Positions 20,804-33,420 are shown, counted from the stretch's first letter. The stretch is DNA of 64,000 bases from Pinus tabuliformis (GCA_031772625.1 CM062813.1:694472420-694536419), one strand, 5' to 3'. The notes: a model not told the origin generated them from the letters alone. Translations and numbers: made by a program.

Positions 20804-22613
20804 TGTTATCACCCCAAGAAACTCCCCTAGGTTGTATATCAGAGATGCTTGGGAACATTACAAACTCAACAAAAATGTTGGAAAATGGTGGATGAATGGA
20901 AGGAATGATGCATATTCAAGCCAGATAACCACTTCTACTATGCTTAACCCCAGACATGGGTGAACACCCCCAGACTACAAGGCTTTAGACCACCAATTAC
21001 TCACAGTTTGAGGAACAGTGAAGAGGGAGAATACTAATCATACCAGCAGATGCACAGGACCCTGTGATGGTCAGCTGCAACCAATAAGGAGCTCTGCAAA
21101 TCTATTTCCTAATGCACAGACAGGATGACATCTCTCTGGCATTAAAATAACAGAAACCTGCATACACATTCAATGATACAAGATAGATTCTAACACAGAG
21201 GTGGTATGAAAACCCCTCTAATGCTAAACATCAAGAGCACATGAAAAATGCATAACAGGCACAACCTGGAACAAAGAAGAAGAAGTGGAAAGTGAGCAAT
21301 TAACGGCAAAAGAAGCTTGCATTAGCTGAAAATGAAGACCAGAAGCTGCAGGTATCACAGTAGTTGCAGTCTCCAGAAGTTGAACTTTACATTAGGAATA
21401 ACATTCATCAACCTTCATTACATCTGATTTTTGGGTATATATGGAGTTTGTTTACAAGATTGCTCTGCTGCCCTATGCGTGGAGGGGTCATAATGGACCA
21501 CAAACCACATTTACAATCATATATGGGTTTCTGCTGCAAACTATGTGTTTTAATGAAAAAAATTGGCCTTTTCTAGTGCTTTGCAGTCCTCCTCTGAACA
21601 GGTGGCATATAATATGGAACATGCTCCATCACTGATAAATGCTTGAACTGCTCGAGGGTGTCCTTTTTGTCCTTCAGCCATTCTGTCTTTTAAATGCGGT
21701 TGTTAAGGATTTATTACGCTGGGAGCTGAAACACTGGCTGCCTTCGTTTCTCGAGATCACAAAGCAGGCTATGGGCGGAGGCAGAATAGTAGAGGCAGAC
21801 TGAGCAGACGGACGAAGCTTAGCCGTCGGATCACACAAATCAACGGCGGAGATCGTTTGACGAGGGGTATCGGGAGGTAGCACAGACAGGCAAATGTGGG
21901 CCGCTAGATCACGATCGGGCAGATCCGACGGCTATCGGGCAGCGAAGATGAGTGAAGGTTAATGAGCGGGGGACCGTACAGGAAGGGCGGAAAGCAGTTT
22001 CCCCACACCGCTTCGGGATGGTAAGCAATTTCCGTATGTGGGGGCGTGACGTAATAGAACCGCGATGCGTGGCAGGTAGGTTCGGCGGGAAACCTCTTTC
22101 CCCTCTGACTAACAGGAATGCAAGTTACAGGAGCAGGGGTTGCGTATGTCGTTGGATTGCGGTGACGGAAAATCGGACTACCAAGGTAATAAACACGTGC
22201 TCCTTTAAAACTGATGTGACGGGGACAGAGCGCGACTATATGAATATGGTCGTGTGGGTTATATAACGTTTAAACTTAAAGAACCCGGGCGCTAAGGAAA
22301 ACAACTTTTACACTAAATTCAGGTGTAAAACAAGGGTAATGGGATTTTGTAGTGTTTAAACAAAAAACGCCTAGGAGCCGGGGAAAAAGGGTTTATGCGG
22401 GGTTTTGGGAGAAAAACAGGGATAAAGGGGTTTAAAGGAGAATAAGGAGGATTAAGGGGAAGGAGGAAACAAAGGTGCGGGGAGTTATGAGAACATGAGC
22501 AGAGTGAAGGGGAAAGAGGCGGGCTGGCCACTGCAACTCTTGTTTTATCATAGAAAACCCAATCAAGCATGCATTTTGACCTTTAAATATCGAGATCAAT
22601 AGCAGAGCTAACA
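20804..22613 (-). repeat. 3' LTR of the Tat-type element
   Basis: 1810 bp, TGTTATCACC to GAGCTAACA on the plus strand. Matches 33426-35233 along its whole length. A TATA-like GTATATAT lies at 21435-21442 (minus-strand promoter). The part at 21700-22260 (U3) is GC-rich, with many CGGATC-type motifs and ACGTCA/TGACG elements. Confidence 0.95.
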
Positions 22614-22640
22614 CTGGCTCCTTCTGGGGATGAGATCCTC
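22614..22640 (-). promoter_or_regulatory. Polypurine tract
   Basis: Read on the minus strand, CCCCAGAAGGAGCCAG lies directly before the LTR start TGTTAGC. It is shared with the element at 633-644. Confidence 0.6.
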
Positions 22641-22790
22641 CCTGTGAGGTCTCAAGAAGCTGCAGATCAATGCCTTTCCAGCTAAAAACAAATTAGCCAA
22701 AATTCCTAGTGTTCCATTGGGCATGGAGTCTACTGCACCTATACTAAAACTGATAAAAACAATATTTAGAACTTTTAAGGCCAAAAGACC

Positions 22791-23960
22791 TTAAACAACA
22801 TAATTTTTTAGAAAACGCCCATTAACTAGGCCACCAAAAACTGCCTCTCCTCCCATACTTTTCAGTATGAAGGTGTTGTTCCCTTGAATCTGTGAAATAA
22901 TGAAAGGGCCTGTCTAGAAAGCATCAAACTTCCCATGATCGCCTTTCTTTTCCTTCAATGCATCCCACTTCAAAACCAAGTCTCCAACCTGAAAATCATC
23001 TGTCTTTGTCTTCTTGTCAAAAGCATCCTTGATATTTTTCTGATGTACTGCAGCCTTTTCAACCAGTTGTTCTCTAATCTGATGTACCTCTACTAAATCA
23101 GTGATCCTCGTTGCCATTTCTTCTTCCTCATTCTGTTCTTCTTGAAGGAATTTTGCCACAGGGAGAGTTAACTGAATTGGAAATACAACCTCAGTGCCAT
23201 ATACCAGCTTGAAAGGAGAATCGCCTGTGGATTTCTTAATGGTCACTCTGTCAACCCACAATGCATATTTGAGCTTTGAATCCCAATTCTTTTTATTATC
23301 CTCTAACAGTTTCTTAATTATCCTTATCAGGCTTTTATTAGAGGATTCTGCCAAACCATTTCCTTGAGGATAATATGAGGTGGAATGAACAAGTTTAATA
23401 CCCATTGAATCACACATTTCCACCAATTCTTTTGCCCTAAAGGCTGCTGCATTATCTGTGACTAGTTTGTGTGGACAACCAAATCTGGTAAAGATATTTT
23501 CAATTAAAAACTTCATGACCACACTGTGATCAGCCTTCCTGGTAGGGACTGCTTCAATCCACTTAGTGAAATAATCAGTGGCTACTAATATCCATCTGTG
23601 CTGGCCACTGGAATGTGGATTGATTTCTCCAATGAAATCCAAGCCCCACTGCTGAAAAGGTCCTTTTGCATGTATTGGTTTTAAGGGCAGGGACTTCAAC
23701 TGCTGTTTTCCTTCAAATCTTTGGCATCTGTCACAAGATTTAACAAAAGAAAATACATCAAAAAATAAAGTGGGCCAATAGTACCCAGCTCTGAGAACCT
23801 TATGGGCAGTGGTTTTCCAATAATGGTGCCCTCCACACATGCTAGAATGGAACTGCAACATAACTTCTTTTGACTGTTCTTTGTTCATACACCTTAAAAG
23901 CACCCCAGATGGATCCCTCCAATAAAGCAGATTTTCAATAATGCAATATTTAGCTGCCCT
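22791..23960 (-). pseudogene. Integrase of the Tat-type element
   Basis: The main open part (22914-23903) has the HHCC zinc-binding region (HSSMCGGHHYWKTTAHK, then CDRCQRF) and the complete catalytic core: Asp in QQWGLDFIGEI, Asp in LVTDNAAAFRAK and Glu in NGLAESSNKSLI. Next come SPFKLVYGTEVVF and the C-terminal QVGDLVLKWDALK. A TAG replaces tryptophan at about 22914; the reading continues to the natural stop at 22791. A frameshift near 23950 separates it from the RNase H part. Because the core is intact, the damage is recent or slight. Confidence 0.9.
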
Positions 23961-23965
23961 AATCT

Positions 23966-24822
23966 TTATGGTTCTGGCTTGACTTTGAGTAAATCCTGAA
24001 GGGATTCTAGCTTCAACAATAATTTAACTATTGCAGAATACCAATCACAAGAAGCTAGACTTTCAGCCACTGACTGCTTTCTGTCTGGTTCAGCTGCTTC
24101 CTCTTCGTCATCTGCCTGACCATTTTCTGCAATTGTGCTCAGGAAATCAATATCTAATGATCTACAATTTTCTTCAGCCAATAACTTGGCAAGACCCTGA
24201 CCTTTGACTAGCTTGGTGAGCTTCAGTTCTATATTAAATTCTATCATCTTTGCAATCCATTTTGCCCTTCTTCCATCAGCATCAGGTTGTGTCAATACAT
24301 CTTTTATTGCAGCAAAGGGTACATATGCAATTATCTTGGAATGCAGAATGTAAACTCTGAAAGATTTCAAGGATTTGATAAGAGCATATGCATGTTTCTC
24401 AATAATATCATACCTCAGTTCAACATCCCTTAAATTTTTGCTGAAAAATGCCACTGGATGTTCTGAACCTTCTTCATCTTCCTGCAATAAAACTGCTACA
24501 ATGGTGTCCTCAGAGGAAAATGAGAATACATGGAACTCCTTGCTGTAATCTGGACTTATTAATGTGGGAGCTTCCATAATAGCTTTTTTAATAGACTCAA
24601 ATTATTTCCTTGTTGCATCAGTCCATCTTACCTCTGATCCTTTCTTTAACATGGAGGTAATATGCTTCACCAATTCTGCAAAATTTGGAATAAACCTCCT
24701 CACAAAATTAATTCTGCCCAAAAAGGATTGGATATATTTCTTTGATCTAGGTACAAACAAACTCTGTATTGCTTTTACTCTTTTTGGGTCAATTCAGACA
24801 CTTGCAACAGAAACAATATGTC
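23966..24822 (-). pseudogene. RT thumb and Ty3-type RNase H of the Tat-type element
   Basis: On the minus strand, sequence from 24822 reads LGHIVSVAS, DPKRVKAIQSL and INFVRRFIPNFAELV (RT thumb), with several stops. The open part 23966-24577 gives the RNase H: VFSFSSEDTIVAVLLQED (Asp), IEKHAYALIKSLKSF (Glu), then HSKIIAYVPFAAIKDVLTQ where a catalytic Asp is expected but absent. The missing Asp fits Tat elements, in which this RNase H is thought to be degenerate and an added one takes over. The upstream edge abuts the 4553-bp insertion. Confidence 0.85.
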
Positions 24823-26526
24823 CCAACTCTTATGCTCCTATACCAATAGGTGTCATATTTCATGATTGACTTGATTAGCTCTGCAATATGTTCATACCTT
24901 TTCTTGTTGCAAAGGTGATCCATATTTTCAAAAAATCAAAAAATTTAAAAAATGTAAAGAGGTTATACCCTAAAAGAAAGATCAAAGGGTAAAAAAATAA
25001 ATGGTCAAAAGAAAAAATGAAAAGAAATGAACACCAAATAAAAAGACCAGAAAAGTGTGCAAGTCCAAATGCCACTACTATTTCATTTTTCTGTAAATAA
25101 AGCATCATGTACAACTTGTTGAACTTTTTACCACAATTGATGAATGGCCCAATAGCTTAATCTTGGCCAGTTCATGTTTGAATTTCCTATTTTAGAGATA
25201 GAGAATAAAAATTTGTCCAAACTGTTTAAACTTGGCAAATAAGTAGATAGGTAGAGAAGCTAAGGAGCTCAACTGTTTAATCTGAGCCCTTGGAAGAAAT
25301 AAGGGCAGACTTAGATAGGCTTGTCCTGACGATGAACCACACTGGTTGGTTCGAAACGCGTCGACAAATGACATTCCATGTGATTTTTGCCGAAATCTTT
25401 CTCTAACTTAGATAGGCTTATCATGAAAAGAAAAGAAAATTGATGAGGGTTTGCCAGTCCAAGTGCACCCAAAGAAAAAGAAGAAAAAATGTTAGGTACA
25501 GTAGGCTGGGTAGGTAGTTTTCGTGTTGCAGAATGAGACTTGTGATAGGTTTTGTCTCTCAAGTTGTTCATCTTACTATTGTCACAAGTACCATGGCAGA
25601 TGTTTGGATACAGCTCAAGGAAGGCATGACTAACTCACCTCCATCCTTTCCCCAAATCATCTAATAATTTCCCAAAGGTATTAAGATCTACTGAAAATCC
25701 TTAAAAAGACACTCATTCCCTTTTTTCATCAGATGCCTAGGTAAAACCCCATTTTTACTTAGGGAAATGGCCTCATTTCTTGTATAAATCCCTATTTTTT
25801 CCCTTTTTTGCCTAAGTTTTGTAACATTATGCTTAGCACGCATTCACTTTCAAAAGTTTCATATTAACAAATTAGCATTTATTATATTAAAATCCCTTGT
25901 AAATAAACCCCTTCCCGTATTATGTATTTAGAATATAATCCTGAAAATGTTAAATATCCCACTCGGTTTAATTATAAACCATATCACTATGTAATTGGGG
26001 ATTAAAGGTTTATCCGAAACCTTGTAATAACCCTTCGTGCGCATAACCTCGGGATTTATTAACCTCTGGTTAATTAAATAACCAAACCCACAACCCCGTG
26101 AACCAATTGTAATAACCTCGATGCATTATAAAACTTTAATTTATTGTGTGTCGGTCCCACGCCTTAACCATCTACCACCTCCAATGAGCACCCACCGTTC
26201 GAACGATGCCCTCCCATCAGACGGCCGATATGCATTTCTCTAGCCCTCCATCCACTGAACTTTACTGCCCGAGGGAATGGCAGTATCACCGCCCATACCA
26301 GGACATGCGTCACACGCCTGCGCTCCTCGCGGCCCCCCCGTCCGAAACCACTTAAGCCCATAAGCGGTGCGGGGTAAACTGCTTACCACCCCCCCGCTAA
26401 ACGACAAGATGTCCTGTCATGCTGACGTCATTCGCTCAATAAATGCCAAAAATACCCACCAAATCAAATTTCGTTAAAAAACAATGAAATATAATTTTCG
26501 CTGTAATTCTCTTTATTCACGCTCCC

Positions 26527-28177
26527 ATGCAAAATAATGACTAGAGCCATTGTACCAGCTTTTCAACTACCACCTGGCCGAAGAGACCACATCAACGTGC
26601 TCTGCAATCCTTCATTCGACCTGCAGTTACTCAAATGGCCCCCTCAACTCAGCAAAGATTGATGTCTGCCTATGACATTAAAGAAGGCAAAATGTTAATG
26701 AGTTATTTTAAGCCAAAGGTACAACAACCCCAGTCGCTAGTAGATTACATCAGAACAAACTTGGAGGTCCTAGCCAAAGACATTCATCCACTGGACCAAA
26801 TTGAACTTCAAAAACAGACTGGGAAATGGTTTATTCCACACTAACTGGGAAAGCAATGTTGGCCCACCAGTTACAAAGTTCCTTAGACAACACAACGACT
26901 CAGTTGCATTGGGAGAAAGCTTCTTCTCTGGCCAAGGATAACAAAATCAAATCCTTAGAAGAAATCATCATGGAACTGGGACATGACCCCAAAGATACTA
27001 AATGCATAAAGGCACTAATCAAGAAGAAGGAAGAGGACATTGCTGCCCTGAGGAAACAGCTGAAGCTACCTCCTTTAAGGCACCCTCAGACTGCAGAAAT
27101 CATAGAGTAGAAATCAGAGGAGGACATGATGGACCTGCTCATGAAACTCAATGAAATATTAATTGATACAGAGCAGGCACTCAAAAAAGCATTAAAAGAG
27201 AAGCAGGGAGAGTCGACCTCCCAGCCACCTAAGGTAATCCCTACAGTCACAATGGTAGTCCCCTCAACAATTGGATCAGCATTGGTCTCAAATGTCCCAA
27301 CAATCACAACAGAGGTAATTACAGGTAGAGAAACAACAACAACAACACCAAGCAGTAGTACTAATATGAGCACAGAAGAATTGATAAAGGCCATGGAAGA
27401 ATTGAGACTCCAAGTGTCAGAATTGAAACGAGTGAAAGAGCAATTGGCAAAAGTAGAAAAGAGTTATGATAAATCCAAAATAAGTGTGGCAGAGAAAATA
27501 AGAGAGGTTAAAGCATTAGAGAATAAAGTGAGAACATTAGAGAAGGATCTCACTATGGATAAGCCTCTGGCAGAAATCAAAGGAATTCTTTGGACCAACA
27601 TCAATCAATCCCTAAGTAATGTTTGGCCATCTATCCAAACTATTTATGAGCAGATTGACTTAGTGAATGCAACACATGGAGAAATTCAAAAATCAAGAGC
27701 TTTATTAGGACAAATGCCCGATCAAGCCAACCGACTCATACAATTTTTGAATAATAGAAATAGGGAACAACTGGAACAACTCGACATCCCAGACACGACA
27801 GGCACCATTTTGGAGTTCTAACCAAGAGAAATTTAATGCAGAATTTGGAAAGAAGATGCCAGGATATGCAAGTAGAAATTAATTCTTTCATGGAAAGGTT
27901 TACAATTTTGCAAGATAAAGGACTACCAAGTCTTTTAGGAAATAATGACTGGCTTATGAAACACACAGATTATGTACATAAGTTGAACAAATATGCTGTT
28001 GATCAAGTTAGTTCATCAACAAGTGCTTCAGGAGTAAAAACACTCCCCACAGGCCAAATCCTCTATGATAACTTAGAGAACTTATTCTTTATTGAGCATG
28101 AGGTAAAACATCTGTTTCAGCTCCAGTCTATTTTTTTCAGATATACAGAAGCTGATGAAACCCTGAGGAAACTTTAG
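26527..28177 (+). pseudogene. Long coiled-coil ORF, broken into four pieces
   Basis: The pieces 26635-26844, 26826-27110, 27126-27821 and 27836-28177 read as one protein of ~550 residues if the stops at ~26542 and 27108 and the frameshifts near 26826 and 27825 are ignored. The likely ATG is at 26527. Visible parts: an N-terminal segment, a helical region (SLEEIIMELGHD, KKKEEDIAALRKQLKLP), a Ser/Thr-rich linker (~27240-27360), a long coiled coil (EELRLQVSELKRVKEQLAKV to KALENKVRTLEKDLT), and a helical C-terminal part ending near 28177. No gag, pol or host family is recognised. It ends about 370 bp before the TATA box. Confidence 0.6.
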
Positions 28178-28337
28178 AAGCATAAATTGCCAGAGCAACA
28201 ATGGTGGGAAGACATGTTGGGGATTTTGTAAATTTCTCTTAAGTAAAACATAGATTTTGGGCTATTTTTCCGTGATAAGATGAACAAAGATAAATGAGGC
28301 TCAAGCTGGTCAAAGCGTATCTAATCAGTGTCAAAGA

Positions 28338-28600
28338 ATGTCTGACAAAGACGGAGTAGCCAACACTGAATATCAATGGAAGACAGTTGTAAACCGATTC
28401 ACAGAGCCTACATCCAGCACATCCGACAAAGATAGAGCAGCCAATATAGCATCAATTTATCTTTTCCCTATTTTCGAGTCTGTTTGTCTCATCTTTGTAA
28501 AAAAGGGATTAGTCATCACTAGATATTATCCCCATCAGATATTTTGTATAAATACCCCCCCAAAAGAAGTATTTGGGGTTGGTGGGTATTCATAGATTTT
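28338..28600 (+). promoter_or_regulatory. Probable promoter with twin upstream motifs
   Basis: A strong TATA box, TGTATAAATACCCCCC, lies at 28545-28560 (TATAAATA at 28547-28554). Upstream are two copies, 81 bp apart, of TCYGACAAAGAYRGAGYAGC (28341 and 28422). Just after the TATA box, AAGTATTTGGGGTTGG can pair partly with ATACCCCCCC. The arrangement fits an LTR or pararetrovirus promoter directed to the right. Confidence 0.55.
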
Positions 28601-29380
28601 GGTTGTAATACTGAAGCTTTTGGAATAAAAAGTTGTTGGAACCATCTACTGTCTAGCTATTGGATGAGGAATTGATGCAGAAGACTTGTCACAGAATTAT
28701 TGAACCAAACTCCGAATCAATAAGTCCCCTTTATCTCATGTTTTATAGTTTTCTTGTTTGCTATATCATTTGTGTTTCATAATCTGAATGGTAAAGAAAA
28801 GAATTAATTTAGAATTTTCTTAAACTGCACTCTGTCTTCAATATTTATTATTCTCTGTGTTTTCTTCAGAGTTAATATGAGCAGTGAATTCTTAATTGCT
28901 CCTGCTTCTTGATTCTTGCATATTGACTATTTGCTAAGGAATTCTTAATTGCTCCTTACCAGTAATAATCTATTTTCTCTCTTTCAATATGTTGAAGGAT
29001 TCTTAATTTCCCTTCATCCATTGAGTCCATTCCATCTAATTCCAGTCTATATTCGTTCCATGTTTAACTACCTTGCTCTGTGATACCATCCTCTGTTAAG
29101 AAACCAAATCCAGAAAGCCATCCTCTTTGACTCCATCATGCCCAATGGACTGAAATATTCAGTTTGCCTCACTATTCTATTGAACCTCACCATCCAAACC
29201 CAAAACAAAACCCTTGAACTTCATAACTAGCCTAACACATTTCAAAACAAAGCTAAATCATAAAGAGAGAGCCCTCTCTAGATGCAGATTGGCTAGAATA
29301 TGTATCTAAAAGATTGGTCTGTGGTTACCTCGACCGTATTCCCTTTCTTACAACTTTGGGGAACAACCTGAGTGATAACA

Positions 29381-31660
29381 CCAACAGCTTGCTTCTTCTA
29401 AATCAAATTGTGATTTTTTAGGATTGACTGAAATCCCAAACCTTTTGCACTTCAGGAACACTTTTTTCAAATGCTACAAATGATTTTGATGGCTGTTGGA
29501 GTATACTATTATGTCATCAAGGTAGATGAGGACAAATTTATCCTTCTCTCCTACAATTGTTATGTCCATAGCTCTCTGAAAGGTTGCTCTAGCATTCATC
29601 AATCCAAAAGGCATCTTGGCATACATAAAAGTGCCCCAAGGAGTGGTGAATGCAGTCTTTTCTTGATCATCTAGGTGCACAGCAATCTGATTAAAGCTTG
29701 AAAAACCATCCAAGAAAGACATTACTTTGGCTCTTGAGACCTTTTGCAACAAATGTTCCATCTTGGGCAGAGGATAGTTGTCTTTCTTGGAGCATTTGTT
29801 TAAATTTCTGAAATCAACACATAGTCTGATTTCCCCATTTTTCTTCCTCGCTACCACCAAATTGGCTACCCATTTTGAATATCTAAGAGGAACTATAATC
29901 TTGGCAGCCAACAATTTTTTAATTTCTTTTTCAATTAGAGGAAGAAGCATAGGATTTATTAGTCTCAGCTTCTGTTTGAATGGAATGGTGTCTTTTTCTA
30001 AAGGGATTTTATGCTGAATTATCTTTTTATCATAAGTTTTCAGGCCACTATACTCCCAGGCAAACACATCAGCAAATTGCTTCATTAATTTGCAGTATTC
30101 AGTACTTTGATCCATCGACAAATGAGTGGACAAATTTACATATCTAGGCTGACCTGGACTTCCTATATCATGCTTACAAACTGTAGATTGGTCTTCTTTC
30201 TGGGCAGCCTTGTAAGGCACATCATTTTGATCGAACAGTCTTTCAAGAGGAATTAAACCCTTAGGAATATGATTGCTGGGAAGCTGGACAATGCTATTTT
30301 TACCAATTTTATTTCTAAGTTGGGACTGGGGGTTTTCTTCCAAGGCATCATTCTCTCGGTCAGTTTGCATTTCGGAAAATTCATTAATGACTTGTAGAAA
30401 CCTATTTAACTCATCATCATCTTGAAAAAATTTCCAATGGTGGACATTATCAATCAAGGATGGTCTGTATTTCATTTGGACTTCATACACTAGTCTGGGA
30501 GGCATGGGAGGAATAAATAGACTAGCAGCCACAGCAAGGGAATCAGCAAGCTGATTTTGGGCTCTAGGAATGTATGAAATACAGAAATAATCAAAAGAAT
30601 CTCTGATTCTCCATACCTCATCTCTGTATGCTTTCAGCCTTAGGTGCTTTGCTTGAAATGTTTTATTTACTTGCTGAATGATCAAATCAGCATCCCCAAA
30701 TACCTTCAGATTCTTGATTCCTCTGTCTTTCGCTTCATTAAGGCCCAATATCAGAGCCTCATACTCTGCTATGTTATTAGTGACTTGAAAAACCAGCTTA
30801 AAAGACAATTGAATGCTTTCTTGTTCTTGAGATATCAACGCCACCCCTGCTCCTACAGTCTCCCTGGAACATCCTCCATCAAAGAACATTTCCCAAACCT
30901 GACTTTCTTTCTCTTCTTCGGCCTGAACTATTGGTTTCCTGAGCTGCATTGAGGCCTTCTGAGATTCTTCTATTTGGAGGATACATGCTCCAAAATCAGT
31001 GTCCACTGCATATATGGGATGATTAGTAGGATTCTTCTCATCACTGATGATATATGCCAACAGTGCTTCTCTGTACAATTTCCTGCTTTCTCCTCCAAAC
31101 AATGGGACAGTGGCATAAGATATATCATTCTGTAACGTCCCACCTAGTCTCTTAATCCACACCCTGGACAACAACATGCCAAACTTAGGAGGGACATCTC
31201 CTACCACAATATCCATCATCATACTCTTCATGGGCAGCTGAGTTAAGGTAATGGCCAGGTCTTTGATTAATCCCAGGCATTTCACTTTCCTTGAATCAAA
31301 AGAGAATAAATCATGATAGGGTTTGGTGATATCAAGGCCCAACTCTTCCATGACAACTTTAGGCATCAAATTGTGGCTGGCCCCTGTGTCTAGTAGGCAA
31401 TTGTGGAGGATTTTGTCATGAATGGTCAATAAGAAATAAAAAGATGGAGAATTATTATCAGCAGGTTCAATCATGGGACTAAGCACAATGGCAGGCTTGT
31501 CATCTTGCAAATTGACAGAGTCAGTGGAAGTTTGTGTGGTTTCTAGCTCAAGGGCATCCAGGATAGGCTTTCTAAATACTTCACTCTTTACCAACTCTAC
31601 CAGAGGCACAAATATTTTTAATTTCTGAACTTCTGACTCAAAGCTAAAAGAAGAAGACAA
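29381..31660 (-). CDS. Protease, archaeal-type RNase H and RT of the Tat-type element (partial pol)
   Basis: A frame of about 728 codons is open from 31660 down to a TAG at ~29471, close to the insertion site at 29380. Domain order: aspartic protease (active site LLDTGASHN, residues ~89-97), an archaeal/plant-type RNase H at ~255-380 (FFDGGCS Asp, AEYEAL Glu, FGDADLI Asp, NQLADSLA Asp) and RT at ~545-728 (CVDFRNLNK, MSFLDGFSSFNQIAV, MPFGLMNARATFQRA, YLDDIIVYSN). The RNase H before RT is additional to the usual Ty3 RNase H after RT (23966-24822). All four catalytic acidic residues of the extra RNase H and the YLDD box of RT are present. Initiation is probably upstream as part of a gag-pol product. 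Confidence 0.92.
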
Positions 31661-33300
31661 CTTATCAGAACCTCTTACCTCTTGAACTAGTGCTTTGAGG
31701 ATGACTGGATCAGCTGCTAGTCTTCTATGCCTGATATTCTGTGATTCTGTTTGGACGGCAGCTCTTTGGGTAGAATTCTCTTTGACATTTTTTGCATTCG
31801 ACCTCAGGTTATATCTCTGCTATTGTTCAGTTTGTAGGACAGCTTCTCTATCCCATTCTTGACTGTCTTGTTCTGGAAGTAATGATTCTTCATAAGCAAC
31901 CAAAGTAAAAAAAATGTAGCGCTGCCTTTATCTTCCATGCAGTGAATTTCATCCTCATCTTAAAATTGTTCCTCCTCCATGACTATATTCTGGAAAGGGG
32001 CTTTCACTTTCTGATCTTCTTTTGATTCTTAACCCCTCTGCATAATTTGTAACTGTTCATTTGCTCTTCTGAATGGATTTGGATTTCTTGGAGCAAATAT
32101 GTTCTGCTGCCTTGTTTTTCCTGAATTCTGCTCAACCTTCAGCTTAGAAATTTCAGCAGACAATGACTCTATCATCTTGGTCATTTTGTCCAATTTAGGC
32201 TGTGAAGATGAAGCAGAAGAAGTAGAAGCCTGACCTCTCTGCCTCCTTCTTTCATCTTAACTTTTGAGCTTTTCTGCAGCCATAATATTGGATTCCACCT
32301 CTAGTGCTGCATCCTGCATATCAGCTAGAGTGGCACATCTCCTTTCTCTCAACAACAGGCAGAAATTAGAGTCAAAGTGATTGGCATAAGTGAGCTTGGC
32401 AGAAGTGGGGGTAGGCTTTACCTCAGCTAGTATCTTACTATACATATGGTTGAATCTTTTATTGAAATCAAGCAATGATTCACCATTTTCTCTCTTCAGA
32501 TTACCAAACTTAGTATGATAATACAACAAGTCCTTTTTATCTCCCCAGTGCTTAAAAAACGCATCATCTAATGCTTCAATATCAGTTATAGATCTCTTGG
32601 GTAATTCTCTAAACCACTTCCTGGCCTCTCCATCAAGGCTCTGAACAAAAACTCTCATCCACACATCATTTTCACTTATATCTAAGTTATCAGCATAACT
32701 GTAAAAAGCTTCAAGGTGTTCTTCTGCTATTACTCCCTCTGATCCATTAAACTTGGGCATATATTTATGATAGTCTCCCATAGGCATAGGATTCAATGGA
32801 ACAGGAAAAGCCAAAGGTCCATATCTAGCAGCAACAATTCTTTCTATCTTCGTGGGTACTTGCTGGCCTGCCATAATTGGGATATGTGGAAGGATACTAG
32901 CAGATTGAATGGTAGGAAGTAACGTGATGGATGGCAGAGACAAAGGAATGTTATGGGCTGTATGGGAAGCTTTCTTTGGACTGAGATTCAAAGGGGAACT
33001 AACTGAACAAGGGGCTGAATTAATCTCTGAAGGAATTTCCTTATTAACAGTGCTGGGCTCTAAATCTTCAAACTATATATCTTCAGCTACAACTTTATCT
33101 TTCAAAGATGCATGAGATTTCTTATGCTTACCTGATCCTGATGCCTCTTTTTGTGATGTTTTCTTCGATTTGATAGTCCTCTCAGGGTCAGGCACTGGTT
33201 CAGCTGGTGATTTCTGAGGATTTCTTCGAGTATGTCTCACAAACTGAGCCAGAAATTCAATGTGGAGTCGCCAAAGGTTGGTATTCCTCCAGTGGAGTTT
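31661..33300 (-). pseudogene. Gag of the Tat-type element
   Basis: The best open part (32257-32991, ~245 codons) carries the capsid domain: KYMPKFNGSEGVIAEEHLEA, MRVFVQSLDGEARKWFREL, DDAFFKHWGDKKDL and ESLLDFNKRFNHMYSK. It is followed after a stop by a helical segment (MTKMIESLSAEISKLKVEQN). The N-terminal part can be followed back to ~33240 (RRNPQKSPAEPVPDPE). Several stops between 31670 and 32256 separate gag from pol. No zinc knuckle is seen, which is common in Tat/Athila-type gag. Confidence 0.8.
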
Positions 33301-33402
33301 CCAAATAGATGATTACAACCAAATTATGTGCCCAGACCTTGTCTCTCATCAAAATCTGGAACTGTGTCGTTCTCCCAGGGAAGCTGAGCTTCAATTCTCC
33401 TC

Positions 33403-33420
33403 TCCCCGACAACGACGCCA
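33403..33420 (-). promoter_or_regulatory. Primer-binding site (tRNA-Asp type)
   Basis: On the minus strand, TGGCGTCGTTGTCGGGGA begins five bases inside the 5' LTR. It differs at two positions from TGGCGCCGTTGCCGGGGA, the complement of the 3' end of tRNA-Asp used by many Athila/Tat elements. Confidence 0.8.

Larger units (their letters stand above)
24828..29380 (+). mobile_element. 4553-bp LTR-type insertion with a coiled-coil ORF (possible giant solo LTR)
   Basis: The segment splits the RT gene exactly: removing it and one CCAAC copy (24823-24827, 29381-29385) restores LEEGKLLGHIV with one missing base. The ends are TCTTATGCTCC (24828) and GAGTGATAACA (29380), close to the TGTTAGCTC...GTGATAACA ends of the Tat LTRs here. 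No pair of LTRs, no primer-binding site and no gag or pol are visible inside. A TATA box lies at 28547, ~830 bp before the right end. The simplest reading is one very long LTR left by recombination, with an ORF in its U3. A non-autonomous element with highly diverged ends, or a pararetrovirus-derived segment, are alternatives. Confidence 0.7.

Noticed and set aside
21405..21681. Possible short conserved ORF in Tat LTRs (starting MAEGQKG on the minus strand)
   Set aside because: The frame closes after ~43 codons in one LTR and after ~10 in the other, so it is not conserved.
24828..29380. Endogenous pararetrovirus as the source of the 4.55-kb insertion
   Set aside because: The TATA/leader layout is suggestive, but the 5-bp duplication and Tat-like ends favour an LTR element, and no viral polymerase or coat motif is seen.
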